From Anaerostipes rhamnosivorans (GTDB lineage Bacteria > Bacillota > Clostridia > Lachnospirales > Lachnospiraceae): 64,000 nt of DNA. Shown in pieces: positions 37,669 through 46,115 of the stretch. The DNA is taken from assembly GCF_005280655.1 (NCBI RefSeq), contig NZ_CP040058.1:17501-81500 (forward strand), written 5' to 3'. The stretch's first letter is position 1, and the number at the start of each line of letters is the position of its first letter. The notes beneath the pieces were generated by a model, which saw only the letters and a list, made by a program, of their open reading frames with translations, made no database searches and had not been told where the DNA came from. Position numbers and translations under genes: made by a program.

Positions 37669-38127
37669 ATGAACGAAAAAGAAAAATTTATGAAAGAAGC
37701 CATAAAGCAGGCTAAAAAAGCTGCGGCCATTGGGGACGTGCCTATCGGCTGTGTGATCGTCTCAGAAGGAAAGGTCATTGCAAGGGCATACAACCAGAGA
37801 AATAAGAGGAAAACCACCCTGGCCCATGCAGAGCTTCTTGCCATTGAAAAAGCCAGTAAAAAAACCGGAGACTGGAGGCTTGAAGAATGCACGATGTATG
37901 TCACTCTGGAGCCATGCCAGATGTGTGCGGGAGCCATTGTCCAGGCCCGGATACCTAAAGTAGTGATCGGCGCCATGAATCCCAAAGCCGGATGTGCTGG
38001 CTCTATCCTGAACATTCTCCAGAGGGAGGAATTTAACCACCAGGCCGAAATAGAATCCGGAATCCTGGGGGAAGAGTGCAGTCAGATGATGAGTGACTTT
38101 TTCAGGCAGTTGAGAAAAAAGAGTTAA
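37669..38127 (+). CDS. tadA: tRNA-specific adenosine deaminase
   Basis: 152 residues of the cytidine/deoxycytidylate deaminase fold. The zinc site is HAELLAIEKA plus PCQMCAGAIVQARI. TadA converts the wobble adenosine of tRNA-Arg(ACG) to inosine. GGGGGAAG precedes the ATG, and the length is normal. Confidence 0.93.
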   Translation: MNEKEKFMKEAIKQAKKAAAIGDVPIGCVIVSEGKVIARAYNQRNKRKTTLAHAELLAIEKASKKTGDWRLEECTMYVTLEPCQMCAGAIVQARIPKVVIGAMNPKAGCAGSILNILQREEFNHQAEIESGILGEECSQMMSDFFRQLRKKS

Positions 38128-38133
38128 GCATTC

Positions 38134-39012
38134 TCAGATCCATTTTTTCTTTTTGTAGAACCAGATCTCTGCGATAACCATGATCAGACAGATTCCGATG
38201 AGGATAAAATAACTGTACGGAAAACGCAATTCCGGCATGTTTCTAAAGTTCATGCCATACCAACCTGTGATCAGGGAGAGAGGGAAAAAGATCGTGGTAA
38301 CGACAGTCAGGATCTTCATGGTCTCATTCTGTTTGATATCAACCTGGGACTGGTACATTTCACGGATCTGCAGGGCATATTCCCGTAGGAACTGTGTATA
38401 GTTAAGAAGCCGCTCTGCACGGTTGCTGAGCACGGAAAAGTGCTGGATATCAGCTGGTGAAAAGAAATCCGATGCATTTTCTTCTAATTCACTTCCAAAG
38501 TCACTAAGCTGCTGGTAATAGGCGTTGATGCGCAGAAGCTTTCTTCGGACATCGATCAGTGAATGGTTCATATTTAAGTCCTTACCGGACAGTATGACAT
38601 CCTCTATCTCAGCCAGATGTGTCTCATAGTCCTGAAGTCTTACCATATCATCCTTGATGAGCGATTCCGCTAACAAAAATAAAAACTGCGGAAGGGACGA
38701 GACATTCATTATTTTTCGCTGCTCTATGATTGTCTCTAAGTTATTTATATGTTTTTTATCCTCGATTAGCACCAGAAGATCTTTTGAAAGATAATAAGAA
38801 AGGCAAAATTCCTTTTCCGCTGGATTTCTTTTATCGGGGATCAACAGGGTACCGCAGATAAAATCAGAAAAGATGTCTGCCTTGCAGCTGTTGATCCCGT
38901 GGTTCTTGATGGTATCAACAAACGGCTGATAGGGGCAGAGGAACGGATATTTTGTTAAATATTGTTCAGTCGTAAGCAGCTCTGCGGTGTTGTTCTGTAT
39001 GGAGTAAACCAT
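38134..39012 (-). CDS. corA: CorA-family divalent cation (magnesium) channel
   Basis: About 292 residues. A cytoplasmic domain of ~230 residues with long helices leads to two C-terminal membrane helices, the first ending in the signature YGMNF. The terminal KKKKW is typical. The ATG at 39012 is preferred for its AAGGTG site; one six codons upstream lacks a site. A copy of the palindromic repeat supplies a TATAAT close upstream. Confidence 0.9.
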   Translation of the reverse strand: MVYSIQNNTAELLTTEQYLTKYPFLCPYQPFVDTIKNHGINSCKADIFSDFICGTLLIPDKRNPAEKEFCLSYYLSKDLLVLIEDKKHINNLETIIEQRKIMNVSSLPQFLFLLAESLIKDDMVRLQDYETHLAEIEDVILSGKDLNMNHSLIDVRRKLLRINAYYQQLSDFGSELEENASDFFSPADIQHFSVLSNRAERLLNYTQFLREYALQIREMYQSQVDIKQNETMKILTVVTTIFFPLSLITGWYGMNFRNMPELRFPYSYFILIGICLIMVIAEIWFYKKKKWI

Positions 39013-39037
39013 GGATTCACCTTCTTTCATCTTTACA

Positions 39038-39104
39038 ATTATACCTTATCGCGCGAAGCGCGTCCATCCGAAGGATATGAAATGCGGTGTGCCTTTCAGT
39101 ATAG
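39038..39104 (-). repeat. Palindromic intergenic repeat, copy 2 (upstream of corA)
   Basis: Minus-strand reading ends in GCGCGCTTCGCGCGATAAGGTATAATT, matching the right half of the copies at 2304 and 45981. The edge gives TGGACG, 17 nt, TATAAT, about 25 nt from the corA start, so the repeat may act as its promoter. Confidence 0.65.
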
Positions 39105-39138
39105 TCTCTCAGAGAAAAAATAAAATAGAAAATAAAAG

Positions 39139-39168
39139 TTGACGAATGTAAACATTATTTAGTATAAT
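39139..39168 (+). promoter_or_regulatory. Promoter of the SRP RNA gene
   Basis: TTGACG, 18-nt spacer, perfect TATAAT, starting transcription about 35 nt before the mature RNA 5' end. Confidence 0.75.
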
Positions 39169-39210
39169 CAAATTTGCACATGTAATAAAACTTTTTACGT
39201 CAAAAAGCTT

Positions 39211-39472
39211 CCGTGCAGCCGGGGAGGCAGCGGTGCCCTGTATCTGCAATCCGCTATAGCAGAGGTGATGGCCTGTTTAGGGCTTTTCTTTGTGGAGCTG
39301 CCCTTTATAAGTGGCGTTGATGTTTGGGTCTTGCGCAATGAGAATCTATGAACCGTGTCAGGTCGGGAACGAAGCAGCACTAAGTAGAACCTCTCATGTG
39401 CCGTAAGGGTGCCTGAGCTGAGTTAACTGTAGAGGTAACGTCTGTGAAGAGAGTTCGACACAGGCCGCACGG
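39211..39472 (+). ncRNA. ffs: Signal recognition particle RNA (large bacterial type)
   Basis: Ends pair as CCGTGC / GCACGG. The 5' Alu region shows GGGGAGGCAGCGGTGCCCTGTA and CTGCAATCCGCTATAGCAG. The Ffh-binding hairpin appears as GTGTCAGGTCGGGAACGAAGCAGCAC near 39355-39385, with a GGAA tetraloop and a flipped closing pair. About 262 nt is the usual length in Gram-positives. It scaffolds Ffh for co-translational membrane targeting. Confidence 0.95.
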
Positions 39473-39503
39473 AATTTAATAATTATATATCCAGAACAAA
39501 CAG

Positions 39504-39529
39504 ACAGGCAGACGATGCCTGTTTTTTTA
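39504..39529 (+). terminator. Terminator of the SRP RNA
   Basis: ACAGGCA / TGCCTGT stem with a GACGA loop and TTTTTT tail, 31 nt after the RNA. Confidence 0.85.
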
Positions 39530-39689
39530 TTTCATAGGAAAGTGCGTCCTATGAAATACAAAAAGCTCCGCGAGGATCGCACTGCGGCGGTAAGGAATCA
39601 TGTCGCTAAAGCGACCCGCCGCAGGCGGAGAATCCCGCAAGTGGGATTCTTTCTTATTTCATTTCATAGGAAAGAGCGTCCTATGAAAT
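39529..39689. repeat. Compound palindromic intergenic element
   Basis: Two near-identical 29-bp palindromes (39529-39557 and 39661-39689, TTTCATAGGAA...TCCTATGAAA) flank further inverted repeats: CTGCGGCGG / CCGCCGCAG enclosing GTCGC-TAAA-GCGAC, and GAATCCC / GGGATTC. No open frame is credible. The GAGAATCCC..GGGATTCTT module also occurs near 58895-58925. The rest of the gap to 39900 shows no gene. Confidence 0.7.
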
Positions 39690-39900
39690 AAATAAGTCCT
39701 CCGGTCATGATGCGCCAAGGAACGTTCTTTGAATCTGAATAAAATCTTGCAGGCCTTATGGTTCTTTCTGGCATAGTACAATTGCCCTCCTGGGGTTTTG
39801 CCAGGATTTGTGCTATATGCATAGATCGAAATTTTTTATAATATATATGTATGATAAAATAGCGGCGAATCACATTCAAAGTTGAAGAGAGGGAAGTCAT

Positions 39901-41949
39901 TTGGACAAAAGAAGCAATCAGATTTTAAATCAGCTTTTAAAGGAAGGGGAACTGGAACTTAAAGAGGCGTCCAAGCAATACCAGGTATCCGAACGTATTA
40001 TACGCAGAAAAATAAAGGAACTGAATGACGAGCTTAGAGCAAACGGATTGGCTTTGATCGACATTAACAGTGAAGGGGTTCTGCGCCTGGAGGACCGAGG
40101 GGAAGATCTCAGGGAACAGTTCCGTCAATTTATAAAAGAGAATAATTTCTATACATATCATTTATCGAAAAATGAAAGAAAGACCATCCTGGCTATGCTA
40201 CTTTTAAACGCAGATGAGTATGTGACGGCAGCATGGATCTCGGAGTATGTGAGCACCAGCAGAAATACGATTATCAGTGATCTGAATGATCTAAAAGACT
40301 GGTTTCAGAAGAATAATATGAACCTGATCTCGCAGGTTCAGAAAGGTTATGTGGTCCATGCCTCTGAGGGGGATATCCGTTCCGGCATGCTGAAGCTTTT
40401 AGAGCTGAATCTGGATGAAGAGAAATATGGCATGATGGGGGCATATCATGCCTTTGGACATCTTTTGCTTAAAGAGATCCAGTATCAGGGATGCTACGAA
40501 CAGATTCAGAGGATCCTAAAGGAAGAAGAGACAAGACATGATTGTTTTCTGTCCGACTTTTCCTTTTCTGTGGCAGTGTATGAACTTGTCATATTGGTGA
40601 ACAGGATCAAAAAGGGAAAGACTCTTGAACATGAAAGACAGAAAGAATGGGGCAGTACGGTGCAGAGCTCAAAATATCCGTTGAGCAGAGCGGTATTGGA
40701 CCGGCTGGGCAGAGAGTTTTCATTTCAAGTGCCAGAGGCGGAAGTGGAGAATTTTGTATTTTGTCTGAGAAGAAAAAGCTATTTGAAAAGCGGTACCAAC
40801 AATGTGGACCAGCTGGTGATCCCAGTGTTGATAGGAGAAGTCATCTACCGGATCACCAGCCGTTTTCAGATAAACTTTTACCTGGATTTCGCCCTCTATG
40901 ACCTTTTGGTCGACCACATGAAGTCTGCCATCTACCGTATGGCTTCCGGGGAAGTGCTGGAGAATCCTTTCCGTTCAGAAATCGAGAAGGGTTACCCGGA
41001 GGTATTTTCAGTGGTGGAGGAGTGTCTGAGACCGCTGGAAGACTATCTGGAAGTGAAGGTGCCTAGAGATGAAGTTTCTTTTTTGGTCATGTACATTGCA
41101 TCAATGCTGGAGAGAGATAAATTGGAGAGGATGAAGGAGCAGAGAGTCCCGGCAGTGCTCGTCTGCGCCATGGGCAGAGGCACTGTGCAGCTTATGCTGG
41201 CGAAATTAAAGCAGTTGGAAGATGTAATCCATGTGACAGATGTCAGATCAGCCCATGAACTGAAGGATATGGAACAGATTAAAGATCAGCTGGTGATCAC
41301 TACCGTTCCATTTCAAGAAGGAGAGCTGCCCAATCTGCTTATGGTTACCCCTATGCTGGAACAGGATGATTTATACAGGATCAGGCGGAAGGCCACAAAA
41401 CTCCGTGAAAACTGGTCTGATATCCCTGAGGAAAGCCGCAGAGATGAAATTGGAAACAATATCGGTTCAGAGACCAAAGCAGAGCGTAACTTTCTAGCTG
41501 AGATGCTGTCAGCGGACCGAATCGAGATCAACAGGGAAGCCAGAGACTGGGAAGAAGGAGTCAGAGCTGCCGGACAGCTGCTCTATGATTCCGGTGCTGT
41601 GTCTTATGAGTATATCGATGCAATGGTAGAAAATATCCGCGTAAATGGATCCTATGTGGTGATCTATCCCGGTATTGCCATACCACACGCTGAGCAGGAA
41701 AAGGGGGCCATCAGGGAGGCAGCCAGCCTTGTCAGGCTGAAAACCCCTGTAGTTTTCGGTAACAGTGAAAATGATCCGGTTTCTTACATTATCGGTCTGA
41801 GCATATTAAATTCCAACAGCATTAATTGCGCCATATACAACTTGGTCAGGATGTTTGGGCAGGAGGAAGCAAAACGTCAGATGGAAGCACAGGAGACACC
41901 GGAGGAACTCATTAACACGATTCGAAGATTAGAACACCAATATTGCTGA
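39901..41949 (+). CDS. PRD-domain PTS-regulated transcriptional activator, second LicR/MtlR-type copy
   Basis: 682 residues starting at TTG behind GAGGGAAG. In order: HTH (YQVSERIIRRKIKEL), second HTH (ISEYVSTSRNTIISDLNDL), two PRD domains (~170-410), an EIIB-like domain (VLVCAMGRGTVQLM) and an EIIA-like domain with GIAIPHAEQEKG. In the EIIB loop the residue run after Cys is AMGRGTV rather than the usual xxGxGTS. It precedes a PTS operon after a terminator and is its probable activator. Confidence 0.9.
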   Translation: MDKRSNQILNQLLKEGELELKEASKQYQVSERIIRRKIKELNDELRANGLALIDINSEGVLRLEDRGEDLREQFRQFIKENNFYTYHLSKNERKTILAMLLLNADEYVTAAWISEYVSTSRNTIISDLNDLKDWFQKNNMNLISQVQKGYVVHASEGDIRSGMLKLLELNLDEEKYGMMGAYHAFGHLLLKEIQYQGCYEQIQRILKEEETRHDCFLSDFSFSVAVYELVILVNRIKKGKTLEHERQKEWGSTVQSSKYPLSRAVLDRLGREFSFQVPEAEVENFVFCLRRKSYLKSGTNNVDQLVIPVLIGEVIYRITSRFQINFYLDFALYDLLVDHMKSAIYRMASGEVLENPFRSEIEKGYPEVFSVVEECLRPLEDYLEVKVPRDEVSFLVMYIASMLERDKLERMKEQRVPAVLVCAMGRGTVQLMLAKLKQLEDVIHVTDVRSAHELKDMEQIKDQLVITTVPFQEGELPNLLMVTPMLEQDDLYRIRRKATKLRENWSDIPEESRRDEIGNNIGSETKAERNFLAEMLSADRIEINREARDWEEGVRAAGQLLYDSGAVSYEYIDAMVENIRVNGSYVVIYPGIAIPHAEQEKGAIREAASLVRLKTPVVFGNSENDPVSYIIGLSILNSNSINCAIYNLVRMFGQEEAKRQMEAQETPEELINTIRRLEHQYC

Positions 41950-41971
41950 TGAGTCTATCATAAAGAGAAGA

Positions 41972-42010
41972 AGACAGAACCTTATCATACCAGAAAGGTT
42001 CTGTCTTTTT
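41972..42010 (+). terminator. Terminator after the PRD regulator
   Basis: AGACAGAACCTT / AAGGTTCTGTCT stem with a T5 tail; separates the regulator from the PTS operon. Confidence 0.85.
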
Positions 42011-42188
42011 CGTTTTAGATCATTATATTTGAACAGTACTTTGGATATGCATGCTGATTGTATATATGTTAGTACAATTTTGTGCGCTCTCCTGAGACAT
42101 CTCTTGGCCTTTATAGGACGTTCATGGGTATCTATAATGAACTTAACATAACAGTTTTGAAAAACACGTTTTTGGATCGGAGGACAGC

Positions 42189-42662
42189 ATGATCTGGGAA
42201 AACTTAAAAGACACATTAGTAAAGACAGATATGAAGGCAGAAAGTGAACAGGAAGTATTTGAACAGTTAGGAGGTGTATTAGTTCAGGAAGGATATTGCA
42301 AAGAAAGTTATGTGGAGGCATTAAACGAGAGGGAAAAGGTTTATCCCACTGGAGTCATGGCCGGGGATATCGGAGTGGCGATCCCACACACGGATCCGTG
42401 TTATGTAGAGACAACCGGAATTGCTATTGCTGTACTGAAAGAGCCGGTGTCATTTTTCCATATGGGAACAAACCCGAAAGAAAATGTGAAGGTCCCGGTG
42501 AAGTTTGTCATGATGTTGGCAATTGCGGGAAAACAGCATTTGGAAGTGCTTCAGAAAGCAATTCTTTTAATTCAGGATGCAGAGGTTCTGAGAAAGCTTG
42601 TGGAAGCCAAGAATCCGAAAGAGATCATTCAAATTATTCAAAATAAGGAGGAGTCATTATGA
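42189..42662 (+). CDS. PTS EIIA component (galactitol operon 2)
   Basis: 157-residue EIIA with the active histidine in GVAIPHTDP (His67). RBS is GGAGGACAGC. The stop overlaps the EIIB start (ATGA). The 178-nt stretch before it holds a TATAAT (42133-42138) without a good -35, as expected for an activator-dependent promoter. Confidence 0.9.
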   Translation: MIWENLKDTLVKTDMKAESEQEVFEQLGGVLVQEGYCKESYVEALNEREKVYPTGVMAGDIGVAIPHTDPCYVETTGIAIAVLKEPVSFFHMGTNPKENVKVPVKFVMMLAIAGKQHLEVLQKAILLIQDAEVLRKLVEAKNPKEIIQIIQNKEESL

Positions 42663-42964
42663 GGACTTACAGAATCTTATCAGCCTGCGGAACAGGGATC
42701 GCAACATCAACGGTGGCATCTGAGACGTGCAAACGGCTTTTAGCAGAACGGGGAATCCCATCAGTGGACATCTCAGAATGTAAGGCCCTGGAAGTAGTGG
42801 GGAGAGCTGAAATATTTAATCCCGATGTGATCATTCATACTGCAGAAATACCGGTGAATGAACTGAAAGGATACCAGACATACCGTACACTAGAATTTAT
42901 CACGGGGTTCGGGGCAGAAGAAAAAGCTGATGAAATCTCTGAATATCTGAAATCATTAGAGTAA
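42659..42964 (+). CDS. PTS EIIB component (galactitol operon 2)
   Basis: 101-residue galactitol-type EIIB with the phosphocysteine loop SACGTGIATST (Cys10). It starts within the last codons of the EIIA gene; AAGGAGGAG is its ribosome site. Confidence 0.9.
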   Translation: MRTYRILSACGTGIATSTVASETCKRLLAERGIPSVDISECKALEVVGRAEIFNPDVIIHTAEIPVNELKGYQTYRTLEFITGFGAEEKADEISEYLKSLE

Positions 42965-42988
42965 TTGAGTTAGAAAGGGAGGAAAACT

Positions 42989-44248
42989 ATGAGCGTTTTA
43001 CAATACATCTTGGATTTAGGTTCATCTGTAGTCATGCCATTGATCATAACCATTCTCGGCCTGATCTTGGGACAGAAATTCTCCAAGGCATTCAGATCCG
43101 GTATGACTATTGGAATCGGATTTATAGGAATCAATCTTGTCATCGGACTGATGGGGGATTTCGTAAGCCCAGCCGCGCAGGCGATGACACAAAGGTTTGG
43201 AATGAACCTGTCAGTGATTGACGTTGGATGGCCGGTCAGCGCATCCATTGCCTTCGGTACACAGATCGTACCGTTTGTGTTCCTTGTCTGTTTTGTCTTA
43301 AATATCATTATGCTGGCAACCAATACTACAAAGACACTGAATATTGATATCTGGAACTATTGGCATTTCATTCTGACTGGAGCATTAGTACAGTTTTTGA
43401 CTGGAAGCATGGTGGCAGGAGTGATCGCGTCTGGTATCACATTTATCATTATCATGAAACTTGCAGACTACTCTGCACCAAGAGTACAGGATTATTTTGG
43501 GCTTCCGGGAGTTTCTCTGCCTCATACAGAGACCGTAAGCTGGGCGCCGATATGTATTTTACTGGATAAGGTTTATGATAAAATACCTGGCTTTAATAAA
43601 ATTCATTTCGATGGAGAAACGATTCAGAAGAGATTCGGAATTATCGGGGAACCGATGGTCTTAGGACTGATCCTTGGAGCAGGCCTTGGAGCCTTGGCAG
43701 GATATGAGCCGAATAAGATTATCACCCTCGGAGTCAATATGGCTGCAGTTATGTTTATCCTGCCGAGGATGGTGCGGATTCTTATGGAAGGCCTGATGCC
43801 TTTAAGTGAAGACGCAAAAAAATTCTTGGCGAAGAAGTTCCCGGGAAAAGAAGTCAACATCGGTATGGACGCAGCGATTGCAACAGGATCTCCTATGGTT
43901 ATTTCAGCTGCCCTGATCATGATCCCTGTTACACTGCTGTTGGCAGTAATTCTTCCTGGAAACAGAGTGCTTCCGCTGGTAGATCTTGCGACACTTCCGT
44001 TCTTTATGATCTGGCCTGTAGTGGCTTCCAAAGGAAACCTGTTCCGTTCACTGATCACAGGAACGCTGATGATGGTGGCAATCTTATATATCGCTACCAA
44101 CTTGGCAGGAACTGCCACACTGATCGCACAGTCAACAGACTTTACATTCCCGGCGGGGGCAAAAGCAATTTCTTCCCTGGATACAGGAGCACATTTGGTA
44201 CCGTACATTATTTATAAGATTGCAGAATTTTTCCAAATGCTGTTTTAA
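42989..44248 (+). CDS. PTS EIIC component, galactitol type (operon 2)
   Basis: 419 residues, about ten membrane segments, homologous to the EIIC at 14047 (shared KTLNIDIWNYWHF, FNKIHFDGETIQKRFG, GMDAAIATGSPMVISAALIMIPVT, SKGNLFRSL). It transports an unidentified polyol or sugar. It follows GGGAGG by eight bases. Confidence 0.9.
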   Translation: MSVLQYILDLGSSVVMPLIITILGLILGQKFSKAFRSGMTIGIGFIGINLVIGLMGDFVSPAAQAMTQRFGMNLSVIDVGWPVSASIAFGTQIVPFVFLVCFVLNIIMLATNTTKTLNIDIWNYWHFILTGALVQFLTGSMVAGVIASGITFIIIMKLADYSAPRVQDYFGLPGVSLPHTETVSWAPICILLDKVYDKIPGFNKIHFDGETIQKRFGIIGEPMVLGLILGAGLGALAGYEPNKIITLGVNMAAVMFILPRMVRILMEGLMPLSEDAKKFLAKKFPGKEVNIGMDAAIATGSPMVISAALIMIPVTLLLAVILPGNRVLPLVDLATLPFFMIWPVVASKGNLFRSLITGTLMMVAILYIATNLAGTATLIAQSTDFTFPAGAKAISSLDTGAHLVPYIIYKIAEFFQMLF

Positions 44249-44270
44249 TCTTTTCACATAAGGAGGCAAT

Positions 44271-44918
44271 ATGTTATTAGAAAAAGAAAGAACCAAGGTT
44301 ATCGAGATTGCACTTAAGATACAGAAGGAGAAGCTGATCCCTCTTACTTTCGGAAACTTCAGCCTGAGGGACCCAGAGACAGGGTATGTGTGCATTACTC
44401 CCAGCGGGATGCCCTATGAGACCCTGCATCCTTCCGACATTGTAGTTGTGAGCATAGATAACCAGATTATAGACGGAGAACGCCGTCCATCCATTGAAAT
44501 GCCGCTTCACACCGCCATGTACCGGAGACGGCCGGATGTGTTCGGAGTGGTCCATACCCACTCAACCTATTGTACAGCGTGGGCCTGTGTGGACGGAGGA
44601 ATGCCGTGTATTACCTCAGAGGCAGCAGGACTGGTTGGCGGAAATATCCGCTGTGCCGCTTTTGTACCGCCTGGAAGCGATGAACTGGCAGAAGTGACCT
44701 CAGAGGCGATCGGAGATGACAAAGCAGTCCTGATGGGAAATCACGGGGCAATCTGCATCGATGAGACGATTGATAAGGCATACAATGACGCAATTGTTCT
44801 GGAGGAGAGTGCCAAGGTGGCATATCTGGCTTACCAGATGGGGAATGTCAACACGCTGGAAGACCAGATGTGTAAATTCTTGAAAGAAGATACAGATCAA
44901 AACTATGGACAGAAATAA
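44271..44918 (+). CDS. Class II aldolase/adducin-family protein (fuculose-phosphate aldolase-like)
   Basis: 215 residues. The zinc ligands are HTHSTYC (two His near residue 92) and the third His in NHGAICID, with the catalytic Glu in SIEMPLHTAMY. The family cleaves ketose 1-phosphates to dihydroxyacetone phosphate plus an aldehyde, or epimerises pentulose 5-phosphates. In this operon a phosphorylated ketose from the zinc dehydrogenase is the natural substrate. Stereospecificity cannot be read from sequence. Confidence 0.85.
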   Translation: MLLEKERTKVIEIALKIQKEKLIPLTFGNFSLRDPETGYVCITPSGMPYETLHPSDIVVVSIDNQIIDGERRPSIEMPLHTAMYRRRPDVFGVVHTHSTYCTAWACVDGGMPCITSEAAGLVGGNIRCAAFVPPGSDELAEVTSEAIGDDKAVLMGNHGAICIDETIDKAYNDAIVLEESAKVAYLAYQMGNVNTLEDQMCKFLKEDTDQNYGQK

Positions 44919-44937
44919 GATTTAGGAGGATGGTAAC

Positions 44938-45972
44938 ATGCAGGGGAAAATGAAAGCACAGATGTTTTATGCACCAGGAGATGTAAGGTTTGAGGAGACA
45001 GACATTCCTCAGATTAAAGATGATGAAGTGTTAGTACAGGTAAAAGCGGCATTGACCTGCGGCACAGACCTGAAAACATACAGGAGGGGACATCCGACGA
45101 TCATCACTTCCGTTCCTTCCACATTCGGGCATGAATTTTCTGGAGTGGTCGTGGAGGCAGGAAAAGACGTTACAAAATTTAAGGTAGGAGACCGAATCGT
45201 AGGAGCTAATACAGCCCCATGTTTTGAGTGTGAGCATTGTAAAAATAAGAGATACAGCCTTTGTGAAAATCTGCAGTATCTGAACGGCGCTTACTCTGAG
45301 TATGTGGCGGTGCCGGCACACATCCTGAAATATAACTTTTATCGTGTACCAGATCATCTGCCGTTTGAACAGGCGGCATTGCTGGAGCCTCTGGCATGCG
45401 CGGTTCACGGAAGCGACAGGATACCAGCTAAAGTTGGAGATACGGTTGCCGTTATCGGGGCAGGTCCGATCGGACTTATGTTTATGAAGCTTTTAAGCCT
45501 GAAAGGCTGCAGAGTCATTGCCGTAGATCTCTCAGATTACCGTCTTGAGCAGTCTAAGAAATTTGGTGTATGGGAAACCGTCAATGCTTCTGGAGAAGAA
45601 CATATAAAAGAAGTGAGAGATCTCTGCAATGGGCAGGGAGCTGATGTAGTCGTGGAAGCTACTGGATTCCCTGAGGTCTGGGAAAATGCCGTCAACATGG
45701 TCAGACCGGGAGGAACGGTTCTTGCATTCGGAGGAACTAAGGCAGGCACAAGCATTACCCTAGACTGCCAGAAATTCCACTATGAAGAAATCACATTGAA
45801 AGCCGTATATCATCACACACCATATCATGTACAGCTGGCTCTGAAGCTGCTTTCCAACGGACAAATCGACGGAAGCCTGTTTATCACAGGACACTATCCA
45901 TTAGAAAAAGCCATCGATGCCCTGGAAAGCATCGGCAGGCAGGAAGGCATCAAATACGCAATTATCCCTTAG
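44938..45972 (+). CDS. Zinc-dependent polyol dehydrogenase (operon 2)
   Basis: 344-residue medium-chain dehydrogenase with zinc motifs TCGTDLK and GHEFSG, structural cysteines CFECEHCKNKRYSLC and Rossmann loop VIGAGPIGLM. The catalytic-cysteine motif reads LTCGTD rather than GICGSD of the GatD-like pair, so it belongs to another sub-branch. It likely oxidises the imported polyol phosphate. TTAGGAGG precedes the start. It ends just before a palindromic repeat. Confidence 0.87.
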   Translation: MQGKMKAQMFYAPGDVRFEETDIPQIKDDEVLVQVKAALTCGTDLKTYRRGHPTIITSVPSTFGHEFSGVVVEAGKDVTKFKVGDRIVGANTAPCFECEHCKNKRYSLCENLQYLNGAYSEYVAVPAHILKYNFYRVPDHLPFEQAALLEPLACAVHGSDRIPAKVGDTVAVIGAGPIGLMFMKLLSLKGCRVIAVDLSDYRLEQSKKFGVWETVNASGEEHIKEVRDLCNGQGADVVVEATGFPEVWENAVNMVRPGGTVLAFGGTKAGTSITLDCQKFHYEEITLKAVYHHTPYHVQLALKLLSNGQIDGSLFITGHYPLEKAIDALESIGRQEGIKYAIIP

Positions 45973-45980
45973 GGGAGAAA

Positions 45981-46076
45981 CGGGCTTGGCGCGCTTCGCG
46001 CGATAAGGTATACCCAAAAGGGCATCCCGCATTTTATGCCCTTCGGGCTTGGCGCGCTTTGCGCGATAAGGTATAA
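45981..46076 (+). repeat. Palindromic intergenic repeat, copy 3 with duplicated right half
   Basis: A full unit (46007-46076) is preceded by a second copy of its right half (45981-46012, GGGCTTGGCGCGC...GATAAGGTATA). The edge reads TTGGCG, 17 nt, TATAAT, about 40 nt ahead of the next gene, so it may supply an internal promoter in the operon. Confidence 0.65.
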
Positions 46077-46115
46077 TTATGTTTGTATTTGTTGTGTTTG
46101 AAATGGAGGGCCTTT

